64,000 bases of DNA from Sulfurospirillum sp. 1612 (GTDB lineage: Bacteria; Campylobacterota; Campylobacteria; Campylobacterales; Sulfurospirillaceae). The stretch lies in contig NZ_CP140614.1 of assembly GCF_036556685.1 (NCBI RefSeq), positions 434,001-498,000 of the forward strand, read 5' to 3'. The translations under genes were made by a program, and so were the position numbers. The notes below the pieces were generated by a model, which worked only from the letters and a program-made list of their open reading frames with translations, was not told the DNA's origin and did not search any database. Position 1 is the stretch's first letter, and each line of letters begins with the position of its first letter. Positions 26,121-35,410 of this stretch are shown piece after piece.

Positions 26121-27140
26121 ATGTCAAAAATATTAGTAGCAATGAGCGGAGGTGTCGATTCTACCGTAACCGCGTATAAATTAAAAGAGGCCGGTCATGA
26201 TATACAAGGCGTGTATATGAGACTTCACAATGACGAAAAATCACATGAAGAAAATATCCGAAAAGTGAAAAAAGTATCTGAATTTTTAGGTATTCAGTAT
26301 CATGTTTTGGATATCCGCGACAGATTTAATGAATTTGTTTATATGCCTTTTGTAAAAAAATATGAACAGGGAATGACCCCCAATCCGTGCGCTTTGTGTA
26401 ACAGAAATATAAAATTCGGGGCTTTGATTGATTTTGCAAAAGAACTCGGTATGGATAAATTGGCGACAGGGCATTATGTGCAAGTTGTCGATGGATTTAT
26501 CAAAGAAGCCGTTGATAAGAGCAAAGACCAAAGCTATTTTCTTGCCAATGTCAAAAAAGAGAATCTTGATTTTGTCACCTTCCCTTTAGGTGAAATGTAC
26601 AAAGAAGATGTCAAAAAGTTTGCCAGTACGATTAGCGTACTAGAAGAGTTTGCCACACAAAAAGAGAGCAGTGAGATTTGTTTTGTCGATACTACCTACA
26701 TCGATGTTTTGAAAAAACATATTGATACTCAAAAACCCGGTCATGTTTTGAACACAAAGGGAGAAGTGGTCGGTGAACACAAAGGCTACATGCACTACAC
26801 CATAGGAAAACGTAAAGGTTTTAGTGTTAAGGGTGCGTTGAGTCCGCATTATGTCATTTCAACCAATCCAAAGACCAATGAAATTGTTGTGGGAGAAAAG
26901 CAAGATCTAGAGACGCAGTGTTTTGTTGCAGAAGATACGAATATGTTCATCACTGAAACAGAATTCGAGTGTTCGGTGAAAATACGCTATCGCAGCCCTA
27001 AAAGTCCTTGTCATGTTACCATTAGAGACAATAAAGCTGAAGTCTCACTCAAAGAGCCCCTTCAGGCACTAGCAGCAGGCCAAATGGCCGTATTTTACGA
27101 TGGAGCGCGTGTTATTGGGAGCGCTTGGATTGTGAAATAA
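26121..27140 (+). CDS. mnmA: tRNA-specific 2-thiouridylase
   Basis: ATP-dependent enzyme that thiolates U34 of tRNA Lys, Glu and Gln. It is 339 aa: the PP-loop SGGVDST at 9-15, the catalytic Cys in [12 protein letters not shown] (about 90-101), and the second Cys in SSEICFVDT (about 188). The C-terminal barrel ends in the expected QMAVFYDG and SAWIVK. It stands alone, downstream of the fliY terminator. Confidence 0.96.
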   Translation: MSKILVAMSGGVDSTVTAYKLKEAGHDIQGVYMRLHNDEKSHEENIRKVKKVSEFLGIQYHVLDIRDRFNEFVYMPFVKKYEQGMTPNPCALCNRNIKFGALIDFAKELGMDKLATGHYVQVVDGFIKEAVDKSKDQSYFLANVKKENLDFVTFPLGEMYKEDVKKFASTISVLEEFATQKESSEICFVDTTYIDVLKKHIDTQKPGHVLNTKGEVVGEHKGYMHYTIGKRKGFSVKGALSPHYVISTNPKTNEIVVGEKQDLETQCFVAEDTNMFITETEFECSVKIRYRSPKSPCHVTIRDNKAEVSLKEPLQALAAGQMAVFYDGARVIGSAWIVK

Positions 27141-27148
27141 TTCAAAAG

Positions 27149-27231
27149 AAGCCCACTAAAATATCTCTGATTTAAAGACAATTGTAGAAAATTTTTGATA
27201 ATATTCTTTATCAAAGAATGAAAGTGGGCTT
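27149..27231 (+). promoter_or_regulatory. Structured leader before the chemoreceptor gene
   Basis: A 9-bp inverted repeat, AAGCCCACT (27149-27157) with AGTGGGCTT (27223-27231), encloses a second hairpin of 8 bp (27194-27201 with 27208-27215). The 3' outer arm ends 3 nt before the ATG and covers the place where a ribosome binding site should be. It could hide the RBS, or the 5' arm could simply belong to an mnmA terminator. Confidence 0.4.
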
Positions 27232-27234
27232 ATA

Positions 27235-29154
27235 ATGGATATAAAAAAACTTAAACTCTCAACGATGTTCTCGATTATGTTTGCAGGAGCTTTTATTCTA
27301 ATTTCTGCAATTTTTTACTATTATGGCTATGTCAAAGAGAAAGAGTCTCTCACTCAAAATTTAAAATCTCAAGGTACTTCAGTACTCAATTTTGCTGATG
27401 TTCTTCTAGAATCTCGAAACGAAAAATTCTTTGGTGGTACCTCCACAGAAGTACCACAAGTCATCCAAAATGAAGTGTTTGAAAAATTCACAAAATTATC
27501 CAAAGGGAAAGTATTTTTTAAAGAAGCTTCCAATAATCCGACCAATGAAAAAAATAAAGCAACGCCTTATGAGAGTAAAATCATAGAAATATTTAAAAAT
27601 AATCCACAACTCAAAGAGTATGAACAAAACATCAAACATCTCAATAAAGATTATTATCTTCTTGCCCGTCCGATTGTCGCAGAAAAAAGATGCCAAATGT
27701 GTCATCCGACATGGAATGCCGGTGAAGTCATTGCGATTGAAGATGTCAAAATCGATTTGAGTGATTTTGATGTGGATATCAAGGATAATCTCATCTTGAC
27801 CGTAGCAACCGGTTTGATTAATATCATCATTATTTTGTTATTAACCTACTTTTTATTCAAACGCTATGTTGCCAAACGGATTGCCAAGTTATTAGAGGTG
27901 ATTATGAGAGTCGAAAAGGGTAATTTTGTCATTGATGATATTCTCGAAGATGAACCCGTTGATAATGGCAAAAGTAAAAATGAAATTGACCAACTCTTTA
28001 AACATCTCAAAGATATGGTTAATACGCTCAAACCGGTCATTGAAAACGTTGTAGCTGAGAGTAAGCACATGGCTTTTAATGCTAGTTATGGCTATGTGAA
28101 AGTGGATCGTACGAATGAACATGTGAAAGATCAGCACGTGGCATTGCAAACGTCTCAAAAGAAACTCAAAGAGATATTTGAAGACAATGCACTCATGCAA
28201 AAGACGCTCACACATATGTTAGATAGTTCTCAAAATTCGAAAATCGTAGTACAAAACAGTCAAACAGAAGTATCCAAAAATCTCGAACAAGGTTTAGAAG
28301 CGGCTTCTTCCATGGAAGAGACGACCATGACCGTACAAGATCTCAAAACATTCTCAGATGAAATCTCTAAGATGATGGACATCATCTCTGATATCGCAGA
28401 TGAAACCAATCTGATTTCTTTAAATGCCGCCATAGAAGCAGCACGAGCGGGAGTACACGGTAGAAGTTTTGCGGTTGTTGCGGATAAGATTCGAGAACTA
28501 GCAGAAGTATCTCAAAAGAATGCCGATGATATTGGTGAAGTCTTGAAAAAAATCAATAAACAGATTGACAATGTTTCTCAAAGTGCCCAACGCTCTAAAG
28601 AGAGTGTCATCTCCTTGGCGGATAGCTCTAAAATTATCGATAAAAACTTTGAAGAGATACGCGATAGTTTTGATTTGATTTCAAAATACCTCAATGATTT
28701 TAATGTACAATTCACACAAGAGTCAAAAGTACTAGATGAGATGCATAAAGAACTCGAAAATGTAGATGAAACGAGCAATGTATTAGCCAAAAATGCAGAA
28801 GAGACAAAAGATATCATGAAAGACACCGCTGAGAAAAGTGCCTCTTTAAAAACATTGGCGGATGGATTTGAAATCGTTTTAGATAACCGACAAGCCAAAC
28901 GTACGGTTGTGACGCCACCAATGAAAGCACGTGATATCAAGTCACGCAGTCTTTATATCTTTGATATTTCACAAAGTGGTATTGCTTTTTATGATGTAGA
29001 CCCAAGTATTGTTAGAAATCAAGGTGATGTGATTACCATCTTGACAGATGATACTATAGCGGGTGTTTCAGAATTTAAGTGTAAGATTATCTATGTGAGT
29101 GAGGATACCATCAAAGATATTCATTTTTATGGAGCAGAACTTTTAAATGCCTAG
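27235..29154 (+). CDS. Chemoreceptor with c-type heme motif and C-terminal PilZ domain
   Basis: Methyl-accepting chemotaxis protein of 639 aa. In order: TM1 (about 12-33); a periplasmic domain (about 34-186) resembling the Tll0287-like/DUF3365 sensor family, with a c-heme motif CQMCH at residues 153-157; TM2 (about 187-208); a HAMP-like segment; a coiled-coil signalling hairpin whose tip contains [15 protein letters not shown]; and a C-terminal domain (about 552-639). The last domain starts RQAKR (552-556) and continues to DISQSG (577-582), which match the R-x3-R and D-x-S-x2-G c-di-GMP motifs of PilZ. No CheR-docking pentapeptide is seen. Likely job, by inference: sense redox state or a gas through heme and tune motility with c-di-GMP. 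Confidence 0.9.
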   Translation: MDIKKLKLSTMFSIMFAGAFILISAIFYYYGYVKEKESLTQNLKSQGTSVLNFADVLLESRNEKFFGGTSTEVPQVIQNEVFEKFTKLSKGKVFFKEASNNPTNEKNKATPYESKIIEIFKNNPQLKEYEQNIKHLNKDYYLLARPIVAEKRCQMCHPTWNAGEVIAIEDVKIDLSDFDVDIKDNLILTVATGLINIIIILLLTYFLFKRYVAKRIAKLLEVIMRVEKGNFVIDDILEDEPVDNGKSKNEIDQLFKHLKDMVNTLKPVIENVVAESKHMAFNASYGYVKVDRTNEHVKDQHVALQTSQKKLKEIFEDNALMQKTLTHMLDSSQNSKIVVQNSQTEVSKNLEQGLEAASSMEETTMTVQDLKTFSDEISKMMDIISDIADETNLISLNAAIEAARAGVHGRSFAVVADKIRELAEVSQKNADDIGEVLKKINKQIDNVSQSAQRSKESVISLADSSKIIDKNFEEIRDSFDLISKYLNDFNVQFTQESKVLDEMHKELENVDETSNVLAKNAEETKDIMKDTAEKSASLKTLADGFEIVLDNRQAKRTVVTPPMKARDIKSRSLYIFDISQSGIAFYDVDPSIVRNQGDVITILTDDTIAGVSEFKCKIIYVSEDTIKDIHFYGAELLNA

Positions 29155-29903
29155 ACGCGCTCTTGTAAATGGCGGCGCTCTTTGGCTAATTTTTTGTTCA
29201 ATTTTTTGATCATTTTAGTACATTCGTATGAGGGGTGCAATCGCGCGTAGCGGTTGAGCCACTCAATTTGCGCACTAATGTCTTGTAGGTTTCCAAATGA
29301 TTCCTGCGCTTTTTTACAAGTCTTAATCTGAGATTCTAAGTCAATAATATCACAATTTTTAAAAAACTCAAGCGCATAACGTGAGATTTTAAATCGTATT
29401 CGTACAGCATGATAGGCGGCATCACTATCGGTTTCATATGAGAGATGCTGGTATGCTTTCATCGTTTTTTTAAAATATTTTTCTGTTTTTTTAATCATCG
29501 CAACATAAGATTTGATACCTGGTAGATTGTGCAAGGCATCGGATATTTTTAATAGGGTTGAGGTGATATCATCAATCACGGATTGATGCCATAGTTGACG
29601 GTATTGTTTGATGCGATATTGGCGTATTTCTTCTTTTAATTTTGGGAATTTTTCTTCATGGATTGTTGTGAGTAACACATCTAAGTCTCGTAATTCATTG
29701 GTCTGTTTCAAGACTCTTTTGAGCTCTGAAATAACATGTTTTTCTTCTGGCATAAAAAGTTTCAATAGAGACAAAACGCGTCGGGTATAGACTCTATATT
29801 TATGAAGATATTCTATATCTGCATGCACGTTGATGGCATTGGCACTTCGAATGGCATTGAGAAGATTGAAAATCAAATAATTGACAAATAATAGATTATA
29901 CAT
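29151..29903 (-). CDS. CHAD domain protein
   Basis: 250-aa alpha-helical protein. The conserved CHAD opening is visible as [19 protein letters not shown] (split at about residues 25-43), with further basic residues along the helices. CHAD proteins bind polyphosphate through conserved His, Lys and Arg residues. There is no attached CYTH triphosphatase domain and no ppk or ppx gene beside it. It converges on the chemoreceptor gene and their stop codons overlap by 4 nt, so antisense transcription across both ends is likely. Confidence 0.85.
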   Translation of the reverse strand: MYNLLFVNYLIFNLLNAIRSANAINVHADIEYLHKYRVYTRRVLSLLKLFMPEEKHVISELKRVLKQTNELRDLDVLLTTIHEEKFPKLKEEIRQYRIKQYRQLWHQSVIDDITSTLLKISDALHNLPGIKSYVAMIKKTEKYFKKTMKAYQHLSYETDSDAAYHAVRIRFKISRYALEFFKNCDIIDLESQIKTCKKAQESFGNLQDISAQIEWLNRYARLHPSYECTKMIKKLNKKLAKERRHLQERV

Positions 29904-30041
29904 AGCAGTATTTTATCGTAAAAATAGTAGTGGCGTCCTTAAAGCAAATCAGAGTGCCTCTTATCAATAGATAGACACCATAGTGATGTATTATTTAGAT
30001 TTATATGCTAAAATCAGTAAAAACTTTATGAGGAGCATCAG

Positions 30042-30230
30042 ATGAAATGTAATGTCGGTGGCATGGATAAAATAGCGAGAATCGTAGTAGGTGCTGCTTT
30101 GGTCGTGTATGCTTATATGTGAGCACAACCTTTGGCCTATATTGGCATCATTCCTTTGGTGACTGGATTGGTGGGATTTTGTCCCTTGTATACGCTATTT
30201 CGGTTTAGTTCATGTTCTAAAAAAGAATGA
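30042..30230 (+). pseudogene. DUF2892 membrane protein interrupted by in-frame TGA
   Basis: Reads as the small DUF2892 inner-membrane protein (YgaP-tail type): MKCNVGGMDKIARIVVGAA, then IPLVTGLVGFCPLYTLF and SSCSKKE. Codon 27 is TGA (30120-30122), inside what should be the loop between the two membrane helices. Start, RBS (AGGAG at 30030-30034) and all downstream sense codons to the TGA at 30228 are intact. No selenocysteine-type hairpin is obvious after the TGA. The simplest reading is a recent TGG-to-TGA nonsense change, a sequencing error, or readthrough. Confidence 0.7.
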
Positions 30231-30242
30231 TATAGCACTCAA

Positions 30243-30273
30243 GCGGCTTTGATTTGAAGAGGGTAAAAGCCGC
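30243..30273. terminator. Convergent hairpin between the DUF2892 gene and hxlR-type gene
   Basis: Perfect 8-bp stem GCGGCTTT (30243-30250) with AAAGCCGC (30266-30273) around a 15-nt loop, 12 nt after the DUF2892 stop. No U tract, so the function is inferred from position. Confidence 0.45.
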
Positions 30274-30283
30274 ACGTTACGCA

Positions 30284-30637
30284 TTAAGATGTTGGTTTAG
30301 TGATTTCTCCACACTGTTCTGCGTACATTTTACCCCAGATGAACATATCATCCAAGATGGGTTTTAGTTTTTGTCCGATTGGGGTCAAAGAGTAGACGAC
30401 TTTGGGTGGGATTTGGGCAAAGACTTCTCTATGGATAATCTGCTTTTCTTCCAACTCTTTGAGTTTGATGGTCAAAGTTTTTTGTGTGATTTCACTAATA
30501 TCTTCGCTTAATTCTTTAAATCGCTTATCTTTTTCCAATAAATGCCATATAATCGATAGTTTCCACTTGTCATTAAAAATATCCAGTGTAATGGACACCG
30601 GGCATCCGTATTTTTTGTCGTTTATGCAATACATCAA
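30284..30637 (-). CDS. HxlR-family transcription regulator
   Basis: 117-aa winged-helix regulator. Typical HxlR features are CPVSITLDIFNDKWKLSII (about 12-30), RFKELSEDISEITQKTLTIKLKELE and VVYSLTPIGQKL. A Cys at position 12 before the first helix is the redox- or electrophile-sensing residue in several family members. It faces prs across a 191-nt spacer, which may hold its operator. The target is unknown. Confidence 0.9.
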   Translation of the reverse strand: MMYCINDKKYGCPVSITLDIFNDKWKLSIIWHLLEKDKRFKELSEDISEITQKTLTIKLKELEEKQIIHREVFAQIPPKVVYSLTPIGQKLKPILDDMFIWGKMYAEQCGEITKPTS

Positions 30638-30803
30638 TAGTCCTTTAGCTAATTATAGCATAATTTTTTTTAATGTGTATTACTTACATAAAATATAGTA
30701 AAAGATAATTAAGTAACCAGTTTTGCATTATCATGAGGAAAGATTTATCGATTGAGATTTGAAAAAATATCTTTTTAAGCCCTAATTCAGTAAAATAACA
30801 CTC

Positions 30804-30809
30804 TATAAT
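30804..30809 (+). promoter_or_regulatory. -10 element for prs
   Basis: Perfect TATAAT 19 nt before the ATG, followed by AAAGGAA (about 30814-30820) as RBS. T-rich DNA lies upstream instead of a -35. Confidence 0.45.
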
Positions 30810-30828
30810 TTTCAAAGGAAATAAAGAT

Positions 30829-31758
30829 ATGAGAGGGTATAAAGTCTTTGCAGGAACTGCAAATCCTGAATTTTCAAAAAAAGTTGCAAAATATTTAGCT
30901 TTACCGCTCTCGCCAGCTCAAATCAAACGATTTAGTGATGGTGAGATTAGTGTACAGATTAGTGAAAGCGTTCGTGGCAAAGATGTATTTATCATACAAT
31001 CCACCTGTGCTCCTGCTAATGTTAATTTGATGGAGTTATTAATCCTCACTGATGCATTGCGACGAAGTTCTGCCAATTCAATCACCGCAATTATGCCATA
31101 TTTTGGTTATGCGAGACAAGATAGAAAAGCAGCGCCAAGAGTGCCAATTACTGCCAAATTAGTTGCCAATATGATTCAAGCTGCGGGCATTGACAGAGTG
31201 GTAACCATCGACTTGCATGCTGGGCAAATCCAAGGATTTTTTGATATTCCTGTAGATAATCTCTACGGAACGATTGTTTTTCATGATTATGTCAAAAACA
31301 AAAATCTCAAAAATCCTATTGTTGCAAGTCCAGACATCGGTGGTGTGGCAAGAGCGCGAAGTTTTGCTAAAAAACTCGGCGTGGATATGGTGATTGTTGA
31401 CAAAAGAAGAGAGCGTGCTAATGAAGCAGAGATTATGAATATTATCGGTGATGTCGAGGGCAAAGATGTTATTTTGATTGATGATATGATTGATACGGCC
31501 GGTACGATTGTCAAAGGGGCTAAAGTGCTCAAAGCCAAAGGGGCAACCAGCGTGATGGCATGTTGTACGCATGCGGTACTCAGTGGCCCAGCTTATGAGC
31601 GTATTGAAAGTGGTGATTTAGATGAGTTAATCGTCTCCGATACGATTCCTCTAAAACAAGAATCAAGTAAGATTAAGGTACTCAGCGTTGCTCCAACATT
31701 CGCTGAAGTGATTCGACGTGTTTATCACAATGAAAGTGTTAATGGACTGTTTGTTTGA
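30829..31758 (+). CDS. prs: Ribose-phosphate pyrophosphokinase
   Basis: Makes PRPP from ribose 5-phosphate and ATP. It is 309 aa with the full set of family motifs: [10 protein letters not shown] near residue 34, [17 protein letters not shown], the [15 protein letters not shown] loop, and the PRPP-binding [15 protein letters not shown] (about 212-226). The stop overlaps the TTG start of lepA, so translation is coupled. Confidence 0.98.
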   Translation: MRGYKVFAGTANPEFSKKVAKYLALPLSPAQIKRFSDGEISVQISESVRGKDVFIIQSTCAPANVNLMELLILTDALRRSSANSITAIMPYFGYARQDRKAAPRVPITAKLVANMIQAAGIDRVVTIDLHAGQIQGFFDIPVDNLYGTIVFHDYVKNKNLKNPIVASPDIGGVARARSFAKKLGVDMVIVDKRRERANEAEIMNIIGDVEGKDVILIDDMIDTAGTIVKGAKVLKAKGATSVMACCTHAVLSGPAYERIESGDLDELIVSDTIPLKQESSKIKVLSVAPTFAEVIRRVYHNESVNGLFV

Positions 31759-33554
31759 TTGATCAATCTCGAATTAGAAACTTTTCTATCATTGCCCATA
31801 TTGACCATGGCAAAAGCACGCTAGCTGATCGCCTGATCCAAGAGTGTGGGGCGGTAAGTGAGCGCGAGATGGGTGCTCAAATGATGGATACCATGGATAT
31901 AGAAAAAGAGCGTGGCATTACCATCAAGGCTCAAAGTGTGCGTTTGACCTATGTTAAAGACGGTATATCTTATATCCTCAACCTAATCGACACTCCCGGT
32001 CATGTGGATTTCTCTTATGAAGTATCAAGATCACTAGCCTCCAGTGATGGAGCGCTACTTGTTGTTGATGCGAGCCAAGGGGTAGAGGCTCAAACCATTG
32101 CCAATGTTTATATTGCATTGGAACACAATTTAGAAATCATTCCGGTACTCAATAAGATTGATTTACCCGCAGCTGACCCTGAGCGTGTCAAAGATGAGAT
32201 TGAGCATGTTATCGGACTTGATTGTGATGATGCCATCGAAGCGAGTGCGAAAAGTGGCATAGGGATTCGAGAACTTTTGGATAAAATCGTCGAAAAAATT
32301 CCTGCTCCACATGGTGATGAAGATGCGCCGACAAAAGCGATTATTTATGATAGTTGGTTTGATAATTATCTCGGAGCTCTTGCGCTGGTTCGGGTTTATG
32401 ATGGTGAAATCAAAAAAGGACAAGAGATTTTTGTGATGGGTACGGGCAAAAAACATGAAGTCCTCAATCTCATGTATCCTCATCCTCTAGCTTTGCAAAA
32501 AACAGCGGCGATCAAAACTGGCGAAGTTGGCATTGTTGTCTTAGGATTGAAAAATATCGGCGACGTGCGCGTGGGTGATACGATTACCGATAACAAAAAT
32601 AAAACAGCACAACCTATCAAAGGATTTGAAGAGATTAAATCATTTGTATTTGCGGGGATTTATCCTATCGAAACGGATAAGTTTGAGGATTTAAGGGATG
32701 CGCTTGATAAATTAAAACTCAATGATGCAAGTATCTCTTATGAGCCTGAAACCTCCGTGGCTCTTGGTTTTGGATTTCGTGTGGGATTTTTGGGATTGCT
32801 TCATATGGAAGTGGTCAAAGAGCGATTGGAGCGGGAATTTGGGCTTGATCTCATTGCTACAGCTCCGACAGTGACTTATAAAGTAACCAAAACCAGTGGT
32901 GAAGTCCTAGACATCCAAAATCCCAGCCAGTTACCTCCGGTTAATGAAATCGGAAGTATTTTAGAGCCCTACGTCAAAGCGACCATTTTGACACCAACGG
33001 AGTTTCTGGGGAATATTATCACACTTTTAAACAATAAGCGTGCCATACAAGAGAAGATGGATTATATCACGCAAGAGCGGGTACTTTTGGAGTATCTGAT
33101 TCCGATGAATGAAATTGTTATGGATTTTTATGATAAGCTCAAATCGGTGAGCAAAGGATATGCGAGTTTTGATTATGAACAAACCGATTACAAAGAGGGT
33201 GATTTGGTCAAACTTGATGTCCTAGTAGCAGGAGAAGTCGTGGACGCACTCTCTATTATCGTGCCACGACAAAATGCCACGACTAAAGGTCGAGAATTTG
33301 TTAAAGCGATGAAAGAGATTGTGCCAAGACAACTCTTTGAAGTGGCAATTCAAGCAAGTATTGGCAATAAAGTCATTGCAAGAGAAACAGTCAAATCAGT
33401 AGGTAAAAACGTCACGGCGAAATGTTATGGTGGTGATATCACGCGAAAACGAAAATTGCTTGAAAAACAAAAAGCAGGGAAAAAAAGGATGAAGTCCATC
33501 GGTCGGGTGCAACTTCCACAAGAGGCTTTCTTAACCGTCTTAAAATTAGATTAG
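31755..33554 (+). CDS. lepA: Elongation factor 4
   Basis: Translational GTPase linked to ribosome assembly and back-translocation. It is 599 aa. G1 is [14 protein letters not shown] (about 14-27), followed by DTPGHVDF and [16 protein letters not shown]-like domains and the LepA-specific C-terminal domain ending in [14 protein letters not shown] follow. The TTG start overlaps the prs stop. Confidence 0.98.
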   Translation: MIDQSRIRNFSIIAHIDHGKSTLADRLIQECGAVSEREMGAQMMDTMDIEKERGITIKAQSVRLTYVKDGISYILNLIDTPGHVDFSYEVSRSLASSDGALLVVDASQGVEAQTIANVYIALEHNLEIIPVLNKIDLPAADPERVKDEIEHVIGLDCDDAIEASAKSGIGIRELLDKIVEKIPAPHGDEDAPTKAIIYDSWFDNYLGALALVRVYDGEIKKGQEIFVMGTGKKHEVLNLMYPHPLALQKTAAIKTGEVGIVVLGLKNIGDVRVGDTITDNKNKTAQPIKGFEEIKSFVFAGIYPIETDKFEDLRDALDKLKLNDASISYEPETSVALGFGFRVGFLGLLHMEVVKERLEREFGLDLIATAPTVTYKVTKTSGEVLDIQNPSQLPPVNEIGSILEPYVKATILTPTEFLGNIITLLNNKRAIQEKMDYITQERVLLEYLIPMNEIVMDFYDKLKSVSKGYASFDYEQTDYKEGDLVKLDVLVAGEVVDALSIIVPRQNATTKGREFVKAMKEIVPRQLFEVAIQASIGNKVIARETVKSVGKNVTAKCYGGDITRKRKLLEKQKAGKKRMKSIGRVQLPQEAFLTVLKLD

Positions 33555-33563
33555 AGTAGCACA

Positions 33564-34157
33564 ATGCGGTGTCTGCTCTGTCTAAATTTTAGCACTAAGA
33601 CAATCTGCTCACACTGTTTAAATACGCTGCTTACTCCCACACCCCACAAACGAGTACTAGAGAGTGGTCTTTGTGTGTACTCTTTTTACAAATACAGTGA
33701 ACTTTGCAAACTCTTACATACCAAGCATACGTATATCGGTGCTAAAATATTTGCTTATTTGAGTCATCATGCTATCTTGCCTTTTTTAAAAGAGGCAAAT
33801 TTGAGAGATGTTGTCTTGCTTCCTATTGATGACCATGTCAGAGGGGGTTATTCGCATACTGCGGTGATGGCTCATGAGCTAAAAACCGTACTCCCTACGA
33901 TATATGGATCCATAAGAGCACAAAATCCTATCCGCTATTCTGGACAAAAACTCAAAGTAAGACAAGCGCAGAAGAGAGATTTTAAAATCAAATGTAAAGC
34001 AGGAATTTCTGCCATTTTGATTGATGATGTGGTGACCACAGGGAATACATTGATGGAAGCACAAGCGACATGTCAAAAAAATGACATCATGATAGCCTTT
34101 GCTATCACCTTAGCGGATGCGCGTGAAGATACCCCATTAGGGTTTAAAAAGGGGTAA
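33564..34157 (+). CDS. ComF-family phosphoribosyltransferase-like protein
   Basis: 197 aa. The N-terminal four-cysteine zinc finger is CLLC (3-6) with CSHC (17-20). The C-terminal type-I PRTase fold carries the PRPP loop AILIDDVVTTGNTLMEA (about 149-165). ComF proteins act in DNA uptake or in purine-related phosphoribosyl transfer; the genuine reaction is unsettled. It lies 9 nt after lepA and is probably in the prs-lepA operon. Confidence 0.87.
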   Translation: MRCLLCLNFSTKTICSHCLNTLLTPTPHKRVLESGLCVYSFYKYSELCKLLHTKHTYIGAKIFAYLSHHAILPFLKEANLRDVVLLPIDDHVRGGYSHTAVMAHELKTVLPTIYGSIRAQNPIRYSGQKLKVRQAQKRDFKIKCKAGISAILIDDVVTTGNTLMEAQATCQKNDIMIAFAITLADAREDTPLGFKKG

Positions 34158-34178
34158 AGGAGAAGCGAGTTCTCCTTC
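34158..34178. terminator. Convergent hairpin between comF-like and hsp20 genes
   Basis: Perfect 8-bp stem AAGGAGAA (34158-34165) with TTCTCCTT (34171-34178), 5-nt loop, directly after the comF-like stop and 9 nt before the hsp20 stop. Confidence 0.6.
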
Positions 34179-34186
34179 ACATTGTA

Positions 34187-34633
34187 TTACTTGATTTCAA
34201 TTTTTTTGGTTTTATTATCGATGACATCAAGTTTTGGAATGACGACTTCTAAGACGCCATCTTGAGAGTTGGCATGAATATTTTCGACATCGACCTTTTC
34301 AGGAAGTGTGAAACTTCTTGCAAAGCTACCATAAGCACTTTCCATTTTATAGTAGTCTTTTTCTTTGACCTCATTTTTGACTTTTCGCTCTCCTGAGATT
34401 GTGAGGGTATTGTCTTTGACATTGACCTCAATCTCCTCTTTTTTAACCCCTGGCAAATCGACTTCTATATGATAAGCATTTTCCCCTTCGATGGTATTGA
34501 CTTTTGGTTTGAAATTGACGATATTGGAATCATCTAACTTTGAATCGAAGAAATTCATGAAATCATTAACCAAATCGTATTTGACCATGGTTGCTTCTGG
34601 ATTGGTAAATGGATTGTATTTTCTGATTAACAT
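34187..34633 (-). CDS. Hsp20 / alpha-crystallin small heat-shock protein
   Basis: ATP-independent holdase of 148 aa. The alpha-crystallin domain (about 45-140) has YHIEVDLPGVKKEEIEV and ENIHANSQDGVLEVVIPK, with the conserved A-x-x-x-N-G-V-L-like turn. The C-terminal TKKIEIK provides an I-x-I-like oligomerisation motif. RBS AAAGGAGA precedes the start. Confidence 0.94.
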   Translation of the reverse strand: MLIRKYNPFTNPEATMVKYDLVNDFMNFFDSKLDDSNIVNFKPKVNTIEGENAYHIEVDLPGVKKEEIEVNVKDNTLTISGERKVKNEVKEKDYYKMESAYGSFARSFTLPEKVDVENIHANSQDGVLEVVIPKLDVIDNKTKKIEIK

Positions 34634-34685
34634 TGTATCTCCTTTTTTTATTGGAATTTTATAACAAAATAAAAAAAAGAGTATG

Positions 34686-35378
34686 CTACTTAAGTTGCAA
34701 TTGGGTGATTTTTTTCAATAATTTTGTGAGATCTTTGATGGTGATGTTTTTGCGCTCTGCGCTGAGAATATTTTGACGTTCAAACGCTTTAAGGTGGCGC
34801 TCGATTACTTGTCTAACGGTGCCGATGAGATTGGCAATCTCTGTGTTGGAGAGATTATGCAGCAAATTGTGTTTGAAATTATTGTCGGGATTCATATTTT
34901 CAAGTAACAATTTTATGAGTCTTTGCGTGGTATCAAGGAGCGACAAATCACTAGCTAAGGATTCAGTATGACGCATTTGTGAGGCGATATATGGGAAAAA
35001 CTTTTTATTAAACTCTGGTTTTGTATCAATCCATTCACGTACTTTTTCGATAGGAAATTGCAATGCTTGTGTTGGCGTGAGGGCTTCATACATGAGCGGG
35101 TGTGATGTCTGATCAAGCAGTATGATAGTATCGAGCATATCACCGCGACGATAGATGAAAAACGTTTGCTCTCTTAGCGTGTCGAGATTGAGTTGATAGG
35201 CCTTGATTTTTCCATCAATAATCGAATAGAAATGTTGCATTAAATCATCCGCAAAATAAGGAATATCGCCTTTTTTAAAATGAACGATTTTAGCGCAGGC
35301 ATTAATCTCATTTTTAAAGGCATCGTCAAAACCTTGAAATAATTGAAGTTCTTTTTGCTTTGCCATCTGTTTTTCCAT
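34686..35378 (-). CDS. Crp/Fnr-family transcription regulator
   Basis: 230 aa (226 if the second Met at 35366 is used). An N-terminal cyclic-nucleotide-binding-like beta roll (about 10-120), a long dimer helix, and a C-terminal winged helix (about 160-215) with TEIANLIGTVRQVIERHLKAFE. Only one Cys occurs in the N-terminal sensor region, so it is not an FNR-type iron-sulfur protein. A TATAAT at 35389-35384 would place the transcript start at about 35377, favouring the inner ATG. The neighbouring Na/Pi gene may be a target; that is a guess. Confidence 0.88.
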   Translation of the reverse strand: MEKQMAKQKELQLFQGFDDAFKNEINACAKIVHFKKGDIPYFADDLMQHFYSIIDGKIKAYQLNLDTLREQTFFIYRRGDMLDTIILLDQTSHPLMYEALTPTQALQFPIEKVREWIDTKPEFNKKFFPYIASQMRHTESLASDLSLLDTTQRLIKLLLENMNPDNNFKHNLLHNLSNTEIANLIGTVRQVIERHLKAFERQNILSAERKNITIKDLTKLLKKITQLQLK

Positions 35379-35410
35379 AAAAAATTATAACATATTTATA
35401 CAAGTTCACG

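Noticed and set aside
30130-30160. Repeated CCTTTGG as a regulatory direct repeat
   Set aside because: Both copies lie within the DUF2892 coding frame and encode Pro-Leu repeats of the protein; no reason for a separate role.
30120-30170. Possible SECIS element after the in-frame TGA
   Set aside because: Only a 3-bp stem (GCC/GGC) with a U-rich loop lacking the early G could be drawn; too weak to claim selenocysteine.
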